From assembly GCA_025738555.1 (NCBI GenBank), contig JAOVFP010000008.1, positions 186,001 to 250,000 on the forward strand: 64,000 nt of DNA, written 5' to 3'. The notes beneath the pieces are model-generated. The model was not told where the DNA came from and ran no database searches. It saw nothing but the letters and a program-made list of their open reading frames with translations. This document shows, piece by piece, positions 1 to 11,784 of the stretch. Each line of letters starts with the position of its first letter. The stretch's first letter is position 1. The stretch is from Cyathus striatus. Taxonomy: Eukaryota > Basidiomycota > Agaricomycetes > Agaricales > Nidulariaceae. The position numbers and the translations under genes were made by a program.

Positions 1-2735
1 CTCTTTATTTCTTTTATTTTTTTCACGCTGGGCTATTTTTTGTGCAGCTATCTCTTGTGCATGCATAATAATCTCTCTTTGCCATTTACGATCTTCACCA
101 GATACTGCTCTGGCTTCTGAACGCAGAAATTGGAAATCCTCAGGCTTCACAAAGAACTTTTTAACAAAGGACTGTGTGTCATTTTTAAAGTACATTGCTT
201 GGGCATTATATCCCACTAAAGATAACTGTGGCTGACGTCGCATCATTACACGAAATGAACCAAGAGCACCTTCATTAATGTCATTAGTAGGTAGCATCCA
301 AGCTAGTTCCTTTTCTTCCTGAGTTGCCTCATCAATCAATCCACCAGGTGCAAATTCAGAGGTAAATCTCTTCCATGTTTTTGCAGCACCAGTAAAAAAT
401 CTAATAAGTAAAGGCTTGATATGTGTTAACTCTGGCATAATCATTTTAATCTTATTAACTACTTCAGGCATCAGCCATTCATTTCCAAATAGTTCAGCTT
501 TTTTGAAGTCTGCATCTGGACCTAGTAGTAAGTCAGGAGTCTCTATAATTTTTTGTATATGGCTGTAAACAGTAGAATGTAATGGTCCAAGATTAAGCAT
601 ATTGACTTTCTCTTCAGCAGCTTTGCGAATAGAAGCCATATAAGGGTGTGAGATGGCTTGAGCATAAAGAGAGTTAATGCAGCTAGCTCAGTAAGAGTAG
701 GAATATCATGTAAAACTTTATAAAGGTTCTCCTCCATATGGCTAAATCTGTATAGTGATTTTTTTGCCTGAACAAATTCTAAGAACTGAATGAACCTTTC
801 CCTATGCATAATTAGTACAGCTGCAGCTTCACAGTATGACCCAAATCTTGTGTTTGATGTGTCTGGAAATGTGAATGCAGTTCCCACATTGAGTTTCCAC
901 CACCAGCAAAATAAATCATGATGTCCTTTCTTATCATCTTTATGATTAAGTATAGCACCAGCAATCTGTACACATTTAATTGCACCACCAGCAGATACAT
1001 TTAATGCATGAGCTTCAGCTTCTCTTTTAGCATGGCTTTCTGAAGATTTATCCTGCAAAATAGCAGCATTATCTCTATTTGGAAGAAGAACTGGACCATC
1101 TATATCACTATGTTCATTCCACCAAGCTGTCATTTCCTTGTATCCTCCATAAACTGTATTCTGATCTTTGTGACATCCACAGCCTGCCCAAATAAATAAT
1201 TTAAACACTTGCTTTTCATTATCTGATAATAATTCAAATGATTCTTTTCCTAACATAATTACTGTGTCATGTATCATTTTAGCATTCTTTACAGCTTTAT
1301 CTTCCTCAGATAGGGCATTCCATGCTGTAACTCCACCATTGTTTTTTATCATTTTGTCCCATTCAATTGTGAAAATTGGTAGCAAATTTTTAACTTCTTC
1401 ATTCATAATTTTACCTTTACCTAGTACTGTATAGACAGCTTCTTCTTTTTTCTTTTCTAGAGCTACAGCATTCTTCTTTCCTTAGCACAGTGATCACTTT
1501 GAAGTCCTGTTAATTTTACAAAAATATCAACTGTACCCAAAGGGGGCATTTCAAGGCGCTGTCCAAGAGGGCATCAAAGTAATACATCAGAAATATCCTC
1601 AAGTGCATGTTCATAGTCTTTTATAGACTCTTGACTACTTCCATCAATAGATGGATTGATTCCCATAAAGTGTGATACATGTTCCATCTCTCCTGTAGTA
1701 TAGTTTTCAACCTTAAGATTAATGTGCCTGGAGTTGTAATTTACAGCCTGATGACTTGTACCATCAGCACTAAAAGTAAAACCTTACACATATTAAATAT
1801 AAATGTATATTATCATGCATTGTAATTAACTTACTTTTTGTTTCTGACAACTCATAACCAAGTTGTATCTGTGAGGCAATATATCCCTCAATAATAATTC
1901 GAGATATTGTGGCCCTACTAATATTTCCAACAACATTTATTCCAGCAGCATTTAGAGTAGTGTGTATTACTTCATTGATTTTATACACTGGAATTCCACT
2001 TTTGACCAAATATTGTACCAAATTGCAAGTTATTTCTGTATAGACACCTTTCTCTTTTAAACAAAAGGTTGTTGCTTTCCATAGCATATTCTTCTGTGAT
2101 TTAATCATTGCCTGGTTTAGTACTGCAGGCATTCTTTTTATCCTCTTAAAATACCTCTTAACTGTGCTCTGAGCTTCTTTAAGTTTTTCCTTAACATCTG
2201 CAAGCTTGTTCTCACATTCTGTTTTATATATTTGTGAGGATTTGTTTGCATTAGCAAGCTTTTTCTCCAATAAATCATGCTGAAACTTAAAGTCCTTTAC
2301 ATAAGTAAGGGCTGAAAGTCTTTCTGATTTCAGAGACTTGATATAAGTTGATTGATTATTTTGAGTCATGATCAAAGAATTAATCTCTTGCTCAAGTTTT
2401 TCCTTTTTTACTCCACCTCTTCTAACCTTCTGATATTCTAACTTAAGCTTTTTCTTAGTATCTGAGTGTCTCTCTTTCAAGTCATCAACCTGGGATTGAA
2501 GAGATTTGACAGTATCCACAGATTTTTTGAGTGTTAACTCCAACTGTGAACACTTTTCAGTTAAATCATTTATGGTCTTTTGTAGCTCTTCAACTTCCTC
2601 TCTTGCTTTGGCAAGATGAGCATTGGATTCATCTAATAATTTTTCTAAGCTTATTTCTTCATTAATTTGTTCCTTGGCTGTATGTGCTTTTTTTACAGCA
2701 GCTTTTCTTTGGGCAATTGATGCCTTTGGGGGCAT
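1..2735 (-). pseudogene. Degenerate multicopy basidiomycete protein with N-terminal coiled coil, possibly transposon-borne; runs off the left edge
   Basis: Exon 1 runs from the ATG at 2735 to 1835 and encodes about 300 residues. Residues 15-200 are K/E/L-rich with heptad spacing (coiled coil), then a conserved segment ends at ELSETK. A 52-bp GT-AG intron (1834-1783) restores the frame into FSADGTSHQAVNY. The frame then hits a TGA at 1574-1576, a shift near 1480 and another near 670; allowing for these, conserved motifs (GCGCHKD, FPDTSNTRFGS, FAPGGLID, NEGALGS) read through to base 1. I recognise this layout from multicopy hypothetical proteins in mushroom genomes; its function is not known to me. 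The SADGTS and SDHC acidic positions and a later E could be a DDE-type triad, which is inference only. Three breaks argue for a dead copy. Confidence 0.7.
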
Positions 2736-3389
2736 ATTTCTGGTAATAATATATGTATTTCAGTGGTAATGTATTAAATTATGTACAATAATCCTACCTA
2801 CAGACAAGATAAATCAATCTGGATGCACCAGAAGTGTGTGGAGCAAATGGGAGGATGAAGGGAAAGGTGTTATACCATGCTGTGCAAGCATGGATTTCAT
2901 AAAGTTCATATTTGCTCATGTTTGTTCAGGTCTTTGGGCAGTGGCACAGAGGCAAAATACCAAATCGAATAGACCTCAACAACAGCTGCATGGATCAATA
3001 CAATGTATAGAGCAATTTTGCACTACTAAACATGTATAACAACTCTCCAAATGTAGATTTTTAAATTTTGAAGCCCAATATGTAAAACATGTACTTTTTG
3101 AGGCCATTTTCTACCTTACTGACCATAAATAAAAATTTGGGCTTCAGAGCATTGTTTTCTGTAATGAGTAGTGCAAAATTGCTCTATATATCATGTTGAT
3201 ACATGCAGTGGTTGCTGAGTTCTATTCAAAATGGTTTTCCCCTGCCAAAATAGCAGGTATTTTTCATATTTTGCAGTTTCTACTCTTAAATTTATGTATA
3301 TATTTAAAATACAGTTATATATAGTTTATATGAGCATATATGAATCTACTACATACAGTTTTGTGGTAATATAATTGATGTGGAAAGAG
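2736..3389. other. AT-rich spacer with no supported gene
   Basis: The stretch upstream of the broken frame's ATG holds short unsupported open frames and no recognisable repeat or RNA gene. Confidence 0.5.
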
Positions 3390-3560
3390 GAAAACCGATA
3401 AAGGTGCCCGGCTTCAAGTATCTGAGGGTGTCACACACTGTGACACGATGTCACGCCGCGGCGCATAACCGGAGATTGGGCATCCCCATTCTGAGGGATT
3501 CGAACCCACACTGCATACCTTACTACTATGCCAGTCTGCAACACATGTACTAGTTCATTC
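3390..3560 (-). repeat. tRNA-like sequence, possible SINE head (pol III A/B boxes)
   Basis: On the minus strand an A-box-like TGGCATAGTAG (3533-3523) is followed by a perfect B box GGTTCGAATCC (3506-3496) whose loop is flanked by a GGG/CCC stem. The gap between boxes is 16 nt, shorter than the roughly 33 nt of a complete tRNA, so the anticodon arm is missing and this is not an intact tRNA. A GTGACA-rich body follows at about 3450-3415. It could be a tRNA-derived SINE or a decayed tRNA; only this clear copy was found here. Confidence 0.4.
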
Positions 3561-4230
3561 ATTACGGCTTAAATATCTACACTAGCACAATACTACTGAG
3601 AACGCAAAAAAGAGAAATATGTAATAATAATCAATCATAAAACCACAAATGAACATTGATAATTACCCCACCACCAGCTACCCACTAAAAACTTGCGTAG
3701 CTTTCCACTGGCTCTCCAACACACCCCACCCCTTAAATCCACAGGCATGGAAGCACATTCCACATTTCCCCCACCAGGCACCCACTGTTTACATTCTCTA
3801 TGAAACACCTCCTGGTGGGGCAGGCATAGGCTACTAGTGAATACGGACCTATTATCTGTGTGAAAGTTGAGGAATCCAACTATGTCCAATAAGAAGGTTA
3901 TTTCTGCTCAGGGGAAGCATGTGAAAGGGCATGTGTTTGGTGCGAAGGGGATGAGAAGGGAAGGTGGGAAGTGGAGTTGGATGTGGTTGTGTGGATGATG
4001 CAATGCTTGAAGTCAACTTGAAGTTGTGTGGTGAGGAAGAGGAACCGAGTGGTTTTTATAGTTTGTTTTATGTAACCACATGGGTTGAGGTGAAGCTTTC
4101 ATGTAAAAAGTTGAAGCACAAGTAAACAAAATACATGTGTTGTTGAGGGATTGAGCCCAAACCCACATACCAGATACATATTATGGGAAGAAGGGATCTG
4201 GTATGCTGAGAGCAGGAGTGACATATTGTG
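3561..4230. other. Spacer with no supported gene
   Basis: Short overlapping frames occur on both strands (for example 3635-3889 on the minus strand) but none has a recognisable motif or splice partner. Confidence 0.4.
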
Positions 4231-4234
4231 TTTG

Positions 4235-5045
4235 TCTGATTTGAAGACACTAGGGCTGGAGAGAAGAGGAGGTAGCAGAAGATTTGTAGGTGATCATTTT
4301 TGGTTGGGGTTTGGATTGTTTGGTGGATTTGGGGTCAATTACAGTTTTGTCAGTGGGGTTGGTTTTGACTTTCTCAACAACATTCTCAGTAGGTTTGCTT
4401 TCCACTTTGCCATTGACTTTCTGGCTGGCATTGACCTTGACATTTCCTTTGTCCTTCTCAGTGATTTAGACATTGACCTCTTTGCAGTCCTTGACCTCAA
4501 CTGTTCCATCGACTTTGTCAATCACCTCCAGAGAGATGGCATAGGGCTCAAAGAGGGAATTCAGCTCTTCATCAGAAAGAGCCATCTAAAAAGACAGGTT
4601 AGCTGTAGAAAACAAGAAAATAAGAAAAAAACAACTTCTGAAAACCCCTCATAAACTTCTCAAATGTAACCCAATCTATTTCCCCCATCTCTTTCATCTT
4701 TGCATCGACGCTGTTCTTAACCAACTACTTATACACCCTCTCCAGCTCAGGCCTAGGCTTATAGTTGAGCTTGCACACAAACTGCTGGAAGGCAGGGAAG
4801 TCAAGTATGGTTTTCCCAGGTGCTACTTCCTGTGGCATACATATTGGTGTCAAAAACCGAAAAAGGGAGGAAAAGGAGGAAAACAGACCTCAATGAGCAC
4901 TTTCACCTGCTCATTTGTAAGCCTAACATTCAATCTCCTACTCAACATTTGTATATCATCAAAATTTAACCTCTGGTCTCCCTCTTCATTCATGCCTTTC
5001 AAGTACTGACTTTCCCATACTGTGTCATGAAGCTCCTAATATTGG
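4235..5045 (-). pseudogene. Fragment resembling the EF-hand region of phosphoinositide phospholipase C
   Basis: Reading the minus strand from about 5030, a segment DTVWESQYLKG...RLNFDDIQML...TNEQVKVLIE is followed by a plausible 58-bp GT-AG intron and then EVAPGKTILDFPAFQQFV...RPELERVYK, a stop, ...WVTFEKFMRGFQKL and, after a poorly defined junction, MALSDEELNSLFEPYA. The order and spacing match the EF-hand-like region that precedes the catalytic X domain in fungal PI-PLC. No X or Y catalytic domain follows; instead there is a K/V/T/E-rich low-complexity tail with a TAA stop. It is therefore a captured or decayed gene fragment. Assignment rests on pattern recall, so another EF-hand protein is possible. 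Confidence 0.45.
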
Positions 5046-6654
5046 TTAGCATTTAATTTATGTGGTTTGTTATAGATCAGTACAATTACACTCAACAATG
5101 CTTCAAACAATAATATGATGATGGAGGGGCTAGCTCAGCTTTTGAACAGGGGGGATGATTTTATTGGATTCAGCTCAATTGAAAATTGCATTAGGTGTGA
5201 GTTCTCAACTGAATCAAGTATGAGCTGGGTGTGAGTCCCTGTCAGATACTATATAACTTGCTTAGTTCTGTGTAGAATGTAGTGAAGAGGTCTTGACTTT
5301 TATTGTTTCGATTTGGACTGTTTCCCATTAAGTATGGTAGGAGAAGAAGGGAATCAGAAACACACCACACCTGCCCATCATCCCTTCCCTATACTGAAAG
5401 TATGGTTCTGTGCTCAAATGATCCTCAGCCTCGAATTACAATTGCATTGTGAGAGTGCCATCAGCTGTTCAAGAGCAAAACCAATAATTAAAATGAATGA
5501 CAACTTACAACAACTCCATAGTATGAATAGCAGCATACTGAATGAAAGTATGCTTCCCTGTTCAAATGATCTACATTTTGAATAGGTTTGGTTTCAATAG
5601 AGGCAGGAGCCAATCAGATTGAGATCACAGCAAGAACTAGTCAGGTTGAGATCACAAAGTCAGATCTCAAAATTGCCTTTTCAGAATGTCAAGAGTCCCC
5701 TAAGATAATAGGTCACAAGATAAAAGTGAACAAGACTGGAGTGCTGAGTGTTCAAAGTACTATGCTCAGTACTTACCCCAATACCTGACCAGAGGAATCA
5801 TGACTACCTGGTATACACATTCCATCTGCTATGGTTTTCATTCTATGCCAAGCAGTGAAGGCCATGATGATGTTTTCTTAGCTCTCTATACACAATGAAG
5901 AGTTCCACCAAAGGAGGTGATTTATGACTTTGCTTGCACTCTGGGTCTTTATTGCATGACATAAGAAGGGGATTTTTTTTCTGAGACTAAGTTTCTAATT
6001 GGCCATTTCCATGCCACAGGTCATAAAAAATGTTCAACAGCCTGATTTCTGAAACAATTTATTACTACAGATCCCTGATTAAAAGGTTTCAACTTGAGTG
6101 TTGCTAAGTGTGGTAACTCAGTGATGGCATGTATCTGCAAGTCAGTCAGCTACATGGGGCAATACTGTGCTACATTGTACATGAAGACTTTTCTTTGTAT
6201 CTGGAACTGCACCAAAATGCAAAAGCTTGCTGGACATAATGCAGTGCATAATAGTAGTTAGGAATACTATTATTCTTTGTTGTGGTAATCTGTTGACATG
6301 AAAAATTAAATAATTTGATTAGCCATTTGCAAGGCACTGAATAAAATATGTATGTCATGAGTGTATAGATATGGAAATTTGAAAAGATGGCAGTAGTATC
6401 TCATTGATATGTTGAAAGGATTATGATGCAGTATTCTGTGAGCTGACCTTGAAGCTATGCCAAGAAAAGATAAAATAAGGGGTGATAACAAAAGATAATC
6501 AACTTGAATAATGAGTTATATCTGGATAAAAATTGGAAAGGCATGGTGTAAGAAATATGTACCATCAAGAGTACAAAAATTTGAAGAAATTGAAAAAGAT
6601 GGCAGCAATGTGGCATTGATATGTCAAAGGAGAAAAAATAACAGTGTTTTGTGA
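5046..6654. other. AT-rich repeat-like spacer with no supported gene
   Basis: Two adjacent plus-strand frames at 5313-5585 and 5588-5788 show no recognisable domain. At 6340-6440 and 6555-6660 two related segments sharing GATGGCAGNA, ATTGATATGT and AAAGGA motifs suggest an old local duplication of about 215 bp spacing. Nothing else could be supported. Confidence 0.4.
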
Positions 6655-6911
6655 TGTAGAGCAGGCATTCTGCCTGCATGGTAAAAATGCGATTTTCATT
6701 TCCGTTACCTCACTTCTTACACATTGTTGTTTACCTCATGTTGCTTACATACATAAATGTCATACATATGCTTCGAGAATGTCAGCTTCACATTTCCCCC
6801 TTTTCTCTCTCTAATGCATGCTCACTGGATCTGAAGGGATGGATGGATGTGCCTCCCACTCACATATTTCTTTGTCGAGAGGATACTGCCAAGCAAATAT
6901 CCTCCTCCACA
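6655..6911 (+). mobile_element. Internally deleted copy of the TG...CA repeat family (4-bp target duplication GTGA)
   Basis: Starts TGTAGAGCAGGC with the family's 5' hairpin (GCAGGC...GCCTGC) and ends CTCCACA. The 4 bases before it (6651-6654) and after it (6912-6915) are both GTGA. At 257 bp it is less than half the 557 bp of the two full copies at 19719 and 47658, so it appears internally deleted. Confidence 0.7.
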
Positions 6912-7869
6912 GTGAGTTGAATTGCTATACCCAGAAAAGATAAAATAACCAGTGATAAAATAATAATAATGGACACTAAGCTATAACCAGAAAAGAGAAA
7001 ATGATGGTGTTTGATGATTCCAATGATTTACAAGAGAAATAATTCAGAATAATCCAAAATGCAGATTTGTTGTTCTGGTAACATGCATGTATGTCACTAT
7101 GAGGCTAGTAAGGTAAGGTGGCTTTGATTGCACCTGTTGGTTCTCAAACATACATACTTCTAATGAGAAAAAGCTACAGAGAAACTTTATCATACAGAAG
7201 TGCACTACATCACCTTGCAAATCCTGCATAAAGTTTGGAAGTACTGATTTGTGACAATATTTACTTAACATATGCTTATAGACACTGATTGTGTCATGGC
7301 TTTTGGAAATCATAGCCCAACCTGTAAAAGGTGCAAATTGCAGGGTAACAGTAAGAGGTGCTTGATGGACCATAGCTGGATTCCAGATATGGACTTGCAC
7401 AATTCCAATACACATATAATGAAGCCATGTAATACACACATTATCTTATCAAAATTGTTTTACCATCTTTAGTCAACTTACATACATATGGTTGGAAGCT
7501 TGTAGTCACTACAAATGAACAATATTGTCAACTCAGATTTCAACTATAATGATTTTAAGAAATGGGCCAATGACATCACATTGCTTCTATAACAATTACC
7601 TTGCAAGAACAAATTGGAGGTATTCTGGAGGAACCTTTCAAAGAACAATATGACATTGTCGCCACAGCCTCCATCAGCTCAAAAAATATCTTCAGTGTGA
7701 GGTAATTTTAGCAAAATGAGATTAGAACTATCTCAAATCAGGTATGACCAGATGGAAATACATGATGCTGGAGGAAACCACTTCCAGAATGGAAAGTAGT
7801 ATGGTTGAGGAGTGATTACCACTTCTAAAGGAGATCAGTTATTAGTGTTGTTGTATCATATTGTATCTA
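6912..7869. other. Spacer with no supported gene
   Basis: Contains unsupported frames only (for example 7044-7439 minus strand, no recognisable motif). CpG is rare. Confidence 0.4.
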
Positions 7870-8600
7870 CTGTGTCTACTATACAGTACTGGTAATGTAA
7901 TAAATGTGGAATATCTTGCCTCCTACTGTCACCTTCTTGAGATCACAGGAAGTTAGTCTCATCATACTGAGATTTCAAAGCATAAAATAACATGGTTATT
8001 ACTTTTGTATTGATGGGAAATCTAGTCTACATGCACCACTTCTACCTCATTAATATAGATCATCTATTTCACTCTTAGAAACATAGGATAGACTGGAGCC
8101 ATTCAGAGAGATGTAGATATTGCTTAATATATATTTTCCATAAGATAAAGTCAGATAATGCACTGATGTGTATGAAACATTTAAAAATCAATAACTTGCC
8201 TCTTTACACCATATTCACCAAATGACAGAAAGCTAGTTTTGTTGCATTGGTTTCATATGCTGACTCATCTGTTGTTTTCTGAATGCTCCAGACAAATATC
8301 ACATGGTAATCATTACATCATTAACTCATTTGTCTGCATATGTCATATAACATCAATTATGGTGCATCCAGTCTATATGTGCTACTTCTACCTCATTAAT
8401 GTAGATCCTCTACTTCATTATAATAAAAATAAGATACACTGGTGCCATTTGAATATATGTAAATATTTCACAACATCTTGCTATATAAGATAAAGCTAGG
8501 TCCCTATAATGCACTAATAATTGCAACAAGTAAAATATGAAGATATTGCCTCCTTCTGCCACATTCACCAGATGACAGGAATCTAGTCTCATCACACTGC
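7870..8600 (-). repeat. Degenerate tandem repeat of about 0.28-0.35 kb, roughly 2.3 units
   Basis: Related blocks recur: CACCAGATGACAGGAATCTAG near 8566, CACCAAATGACAGAAAGCTAG near 8216 and a more diverged GAGATCACAGGAAGTTAG near 7938. A second anchor, CTTCTACCTCATTAAT, occurs near 8385 and 8037. The unit abuts the truncated 3' end of chromovirus element 1. Confidence 0.6.
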
Positions 8601-8602
8601 AT

Positions 8603-11460
8603 TCATGAGCCTGCATTGTCTGCAGTTGCTGTAGGGGGGTCTAATGACCCCCCAGCAGCCATACTAGTAGGTTGAGGGATAGACACCATGGTGGCCATTA
8701 CTGGGGTTTCTTCAAGACCTGCAGTAGAGTTGTTAGACCTCACATTGAGGGGGTCCGGTAACAGCAAGGTGGTGCTGGAAGTGGATGGCATATGTGCCAT
8801 CAGATCGGGGGTGATTGTGTAAGTATAGGAAGGTGGACAATTCAGTGTATGTCAACCACCTCTCTTCTCATTCCAGTGCTCTGCTATGTATTTGATCAAT
8901 CCACATCAGAGTGTGGATGTGGTCAAAGTCCTCGGGAGAGGGAGACCAAAAGCCTGACCACTCAATAATCTCCCAAGGTTCTCCATGACATTGTAACCAC
9001 TCTAATCTATGGTTATCTGCATCAAGGAAGAGGTCCCTCCTTAATGGTGAGTTGGTAAAGTGGGTGTCCAAATAGTTCAGCCTGAAGGGGTATTCATGGT
9101 CAATCCATGCAATGGGCACCCTGTTAGTAATGAGTGTGAAGACAACATCTGCCATGCTCACATTATTTGCTGATATGGTAGGGCAGTCAAAATGTCTGCT
9201 TATGAAGTCGGGCCCCTGTTGGGGGGTAAATGGTGCATTGGGGTGGGATGCATCCCATGCTGCAATTTCTTCGTGGTACCTGTTAGGTTGGGCCAACAGG
9301 AGGGTGAATTCGTGGATGAATGCAACTCTTGCTCCCCTCACTGTTGGTCCCAATGCCCAGCCAAGCAAGTATCCAAAGACACTGTGACAGCACACCTGGA
9401 ATGCTCAATTGATGGCAATCCCTATGAAGGGATTACTGCTGCAGGGGTGGCTGTGGTGTGTGATGTACTGACAGTGGAGATCCACGATCAGTTGATGTTC
9501 AGGGGGGGACATTAGCAGCCCTGCTCCACTGGTTGCCAATGAGGAGGCCTGTCGTGAGAATGATGTCTGCAGCCTTTCGATTCAGGGGAGGCCAAGGTTG
9601 TATGAAATATCAAGGGGAGGAATCCCCCCAGAAAAGTGTGGATTGGTTAATATGTGACATATTGACTAGTCCCTGTGTTCAGGGAATGCCCATCCAGCTA
9701 TGGTTCTGAAGACACTGAGGAGCTTGTGGGCTTCGAAATATATATCATGGCTGTATTGTGGATCATTGATTATGTCAGCCATGGTGTCAACTTGGAGGGG
9801 GTTCATTGGAAACCATCTTGGTGTGACATTATACAATGTTGAGCAAGGCTGATAGGGTTGGGGACCCTTAAGTTCTATATGGGAGGCTTCCTCGGCCATC
9901 TGTCCAGCAAAAGCTCAATTTGATCTTCGAGATATGTAGATGGATGGGCTGAACATCCCTGAGAACCAATTGTCCCATTCGATTCATCCCTGTCGTGGTT
10001 CCACGACTCCCAGGGTGTCAGATCTACGCCCTGGGATCACCCTCATATTCAGCTCTTGTCTCCTCTTCTTGTTGTTGAATTGCTGTTTCACAATGTCATA
10101 TCATCTCTTCTCATGGGCTTGTTGTCTATCTGACAGCCTGTCGAGATTGGGGGACAAGGGTGGACTGTTGGGATCCTCCTCATTGTCCTCTAGCATCAGC
10201 TTGACGTAGTCCAGGAGAGCTGGGTCTTTCTTCCTCATCTTTAGGGGCTTAATCGGCCCCAGTACTGCTAGTTGAGTTCCCCGTGATTTGACCTGTTGCA
10301 TTGGGGGGCCTGTTCTTGGTCCCTTGACATGTCATGATGAGGACACCGTGTTGGAAGTAGTTGTTGTACTTCCTGGTGCCTGTGGGGGGCCCTGTTGGCC
10401 TTGGTGTGCTGGGAGACTCTTTGGTGTATGTTGGGCAGGTGCTGTGGATGGGGAGGTGTTGTCTCTATAGTCAAGCCTTCCCATTCTGAATAACCCTGCC
10501 CTCTCTTCTTGCTTGTACATCCTGGGGGGTGGGTGAGTATCCTGCTTATGTCTCCCCTTGTGGCTTGCTGGTCTCTTGGACCTGAGGCGTTTTGCCATGT
10601 GTTTCAGTTTGTTGTTTCTTTCTTCTATGTTGGAGGCCCATTCCTCCTGCTTCGTGTTACTCTGTTGAAGTCGATCTACTTCCTTGTTTAGTTCGTCAAT
10701 ATGACAAAGTAATGTCATGACAGTGAATCATACACCATCTGTCATATCATTATTGTCTTCGAGGGTTGCACCCTCTCTGTCAAGTTCTTGGAGGAGGCAA
10801 TTGAGCTCTGGCCTCCTTTCTCTCCATTCCTTGTTGTTGTGCTCTCTTAGCTCTCAGGAGGTCATGCATTTCTTCCCTTTGTCTTTCTTTTCCTGCTGCC
10901 ATGATGATTCGGTTGTGGTGGCAGTGGATTCAGGCTGGGGGTGGGAATCATTGATTTCCATTGCTTCTTGTGGTGTTGGTACACTATAAGAGGCAGTTGG
11001 TTAGTTGGTTGATGAGGCCCATGCTGGGCCCCATGCACCATGCTGTGCTGGCATTGGGGGGTATTGGCCATGGTACGGTGGTGAGTATCCACCACTGTAC
11101 ATCATCGGTGGGTTGGTGTGTAGTGCATACATGGGCCTGAAGTTGGCAGTGTTGTGGCCAAGTGTGGGGAAGTGGGGTGGCATGTCCCACCCCCCCCCCA
11201 CTAGAACCCATTCATGAGTCCTAGTTCCAGGTTGTTGTGGGAGGTTGCAGATGTGGCAGGGGGTTAGTGCCACCTGTCTCAGTCTCGGAGGAGTTGGCAA
11301 GAGGGGTGTTGTGGTTGGGGTGGTGGTGAGACATGGCAGATGGTATGTTGTGAGTGGTGTAATGAGCTAAGAAGGAAAATTTGTTGGTACACATGTTGTT
11401 GGGTGTATATGTGAGGGTGTTTGGCAAGAGTTTTGATGGCAAAGTCATGTAGGCTGCCAC
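8603..11460 (-). pseudogene. Extra 3' reading frame of chromovirus element 1, downstream of the chromodomain
   Basis: Broken into several open pieces. An H/P/Q-rich stretch (about 11460-10860) leads to a coiled coil (HIDELNKEVDRLQQ, from 10718), a basic and S/T/P-rich linker, then a conserved part AEEASHIELKGP...NPLQVDTMADIINDPQYSH (9899-9666), and finally FGYLLGWALGPT...WIDHEYPFRLNYLDTHF...FWSPSPEDFDH (9395-8868). The same blocks recur in element 2, so the frame was part of the mobile element and not host DNA. I remember similar hypothetical proteins in Boletales genomes but not a function. It might be a structural or accessory retroelement protein, which is inference. Confidence 0.6.
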
Positions 11461-11499
11461 ATCACTGAGTCATGGCATGACCCACTTCTTCACTAGTTG

Positions 11500-11784
11500 G
11501 GTGTGTCAGTGGATGCCCTACAGTTCCAAGTAGCAGTTGAGTGCCTCAAGCTTATTGCACTCATGGTGAGGTTCCCAGGTGGTATCACCTAGGGATTACT
11601 GAACCTCATACTTGAGGGTCTTGTTGTTGGGCCACCAATGGCCAATGATCTCGTCAACAAACCACTCAGTGGAAGGATCATAACTGAAGTCATACAGTTC
11701 CGATCTGGAATGGTTGGGAAATAATATGTTGTTTGACATGTTGTATAGTCTCAAGAGTTTGACATGAAAGGTTGGGTGAATTCA
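11500..11784 (-). pseudogene. Chromodomain of chromovirus element 1
   Basis: Directly after integrase, the minus strand reads YDPSTEWFVDEIIGH...LKYEVQ, a TAA stop, SLGDTTWEPHHECNKLEALNCYLEL. The VDEIIGH start, the TWEP core and the following acidic/leucine helix fit a chromodomain, which in chromoviruses steers integration toward particular chromatin. The stop replaces the position expected before the first core strand ends. Confidence 0.7.

Noticed and set aside
4151..4654. 167-codon plus-strand frame
   Set aside because: It is the antisense shadow of the minus-strand EF-hand fragment and its low-complexity tail.
5125..5240. GGCTAGCTCAG followed by GGTGTGAGTCCC, a possible second tRNA-derived element
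   Set aside because: The boxes are about 100 bp apart and both are degenerate; no copies or stem could be shown.
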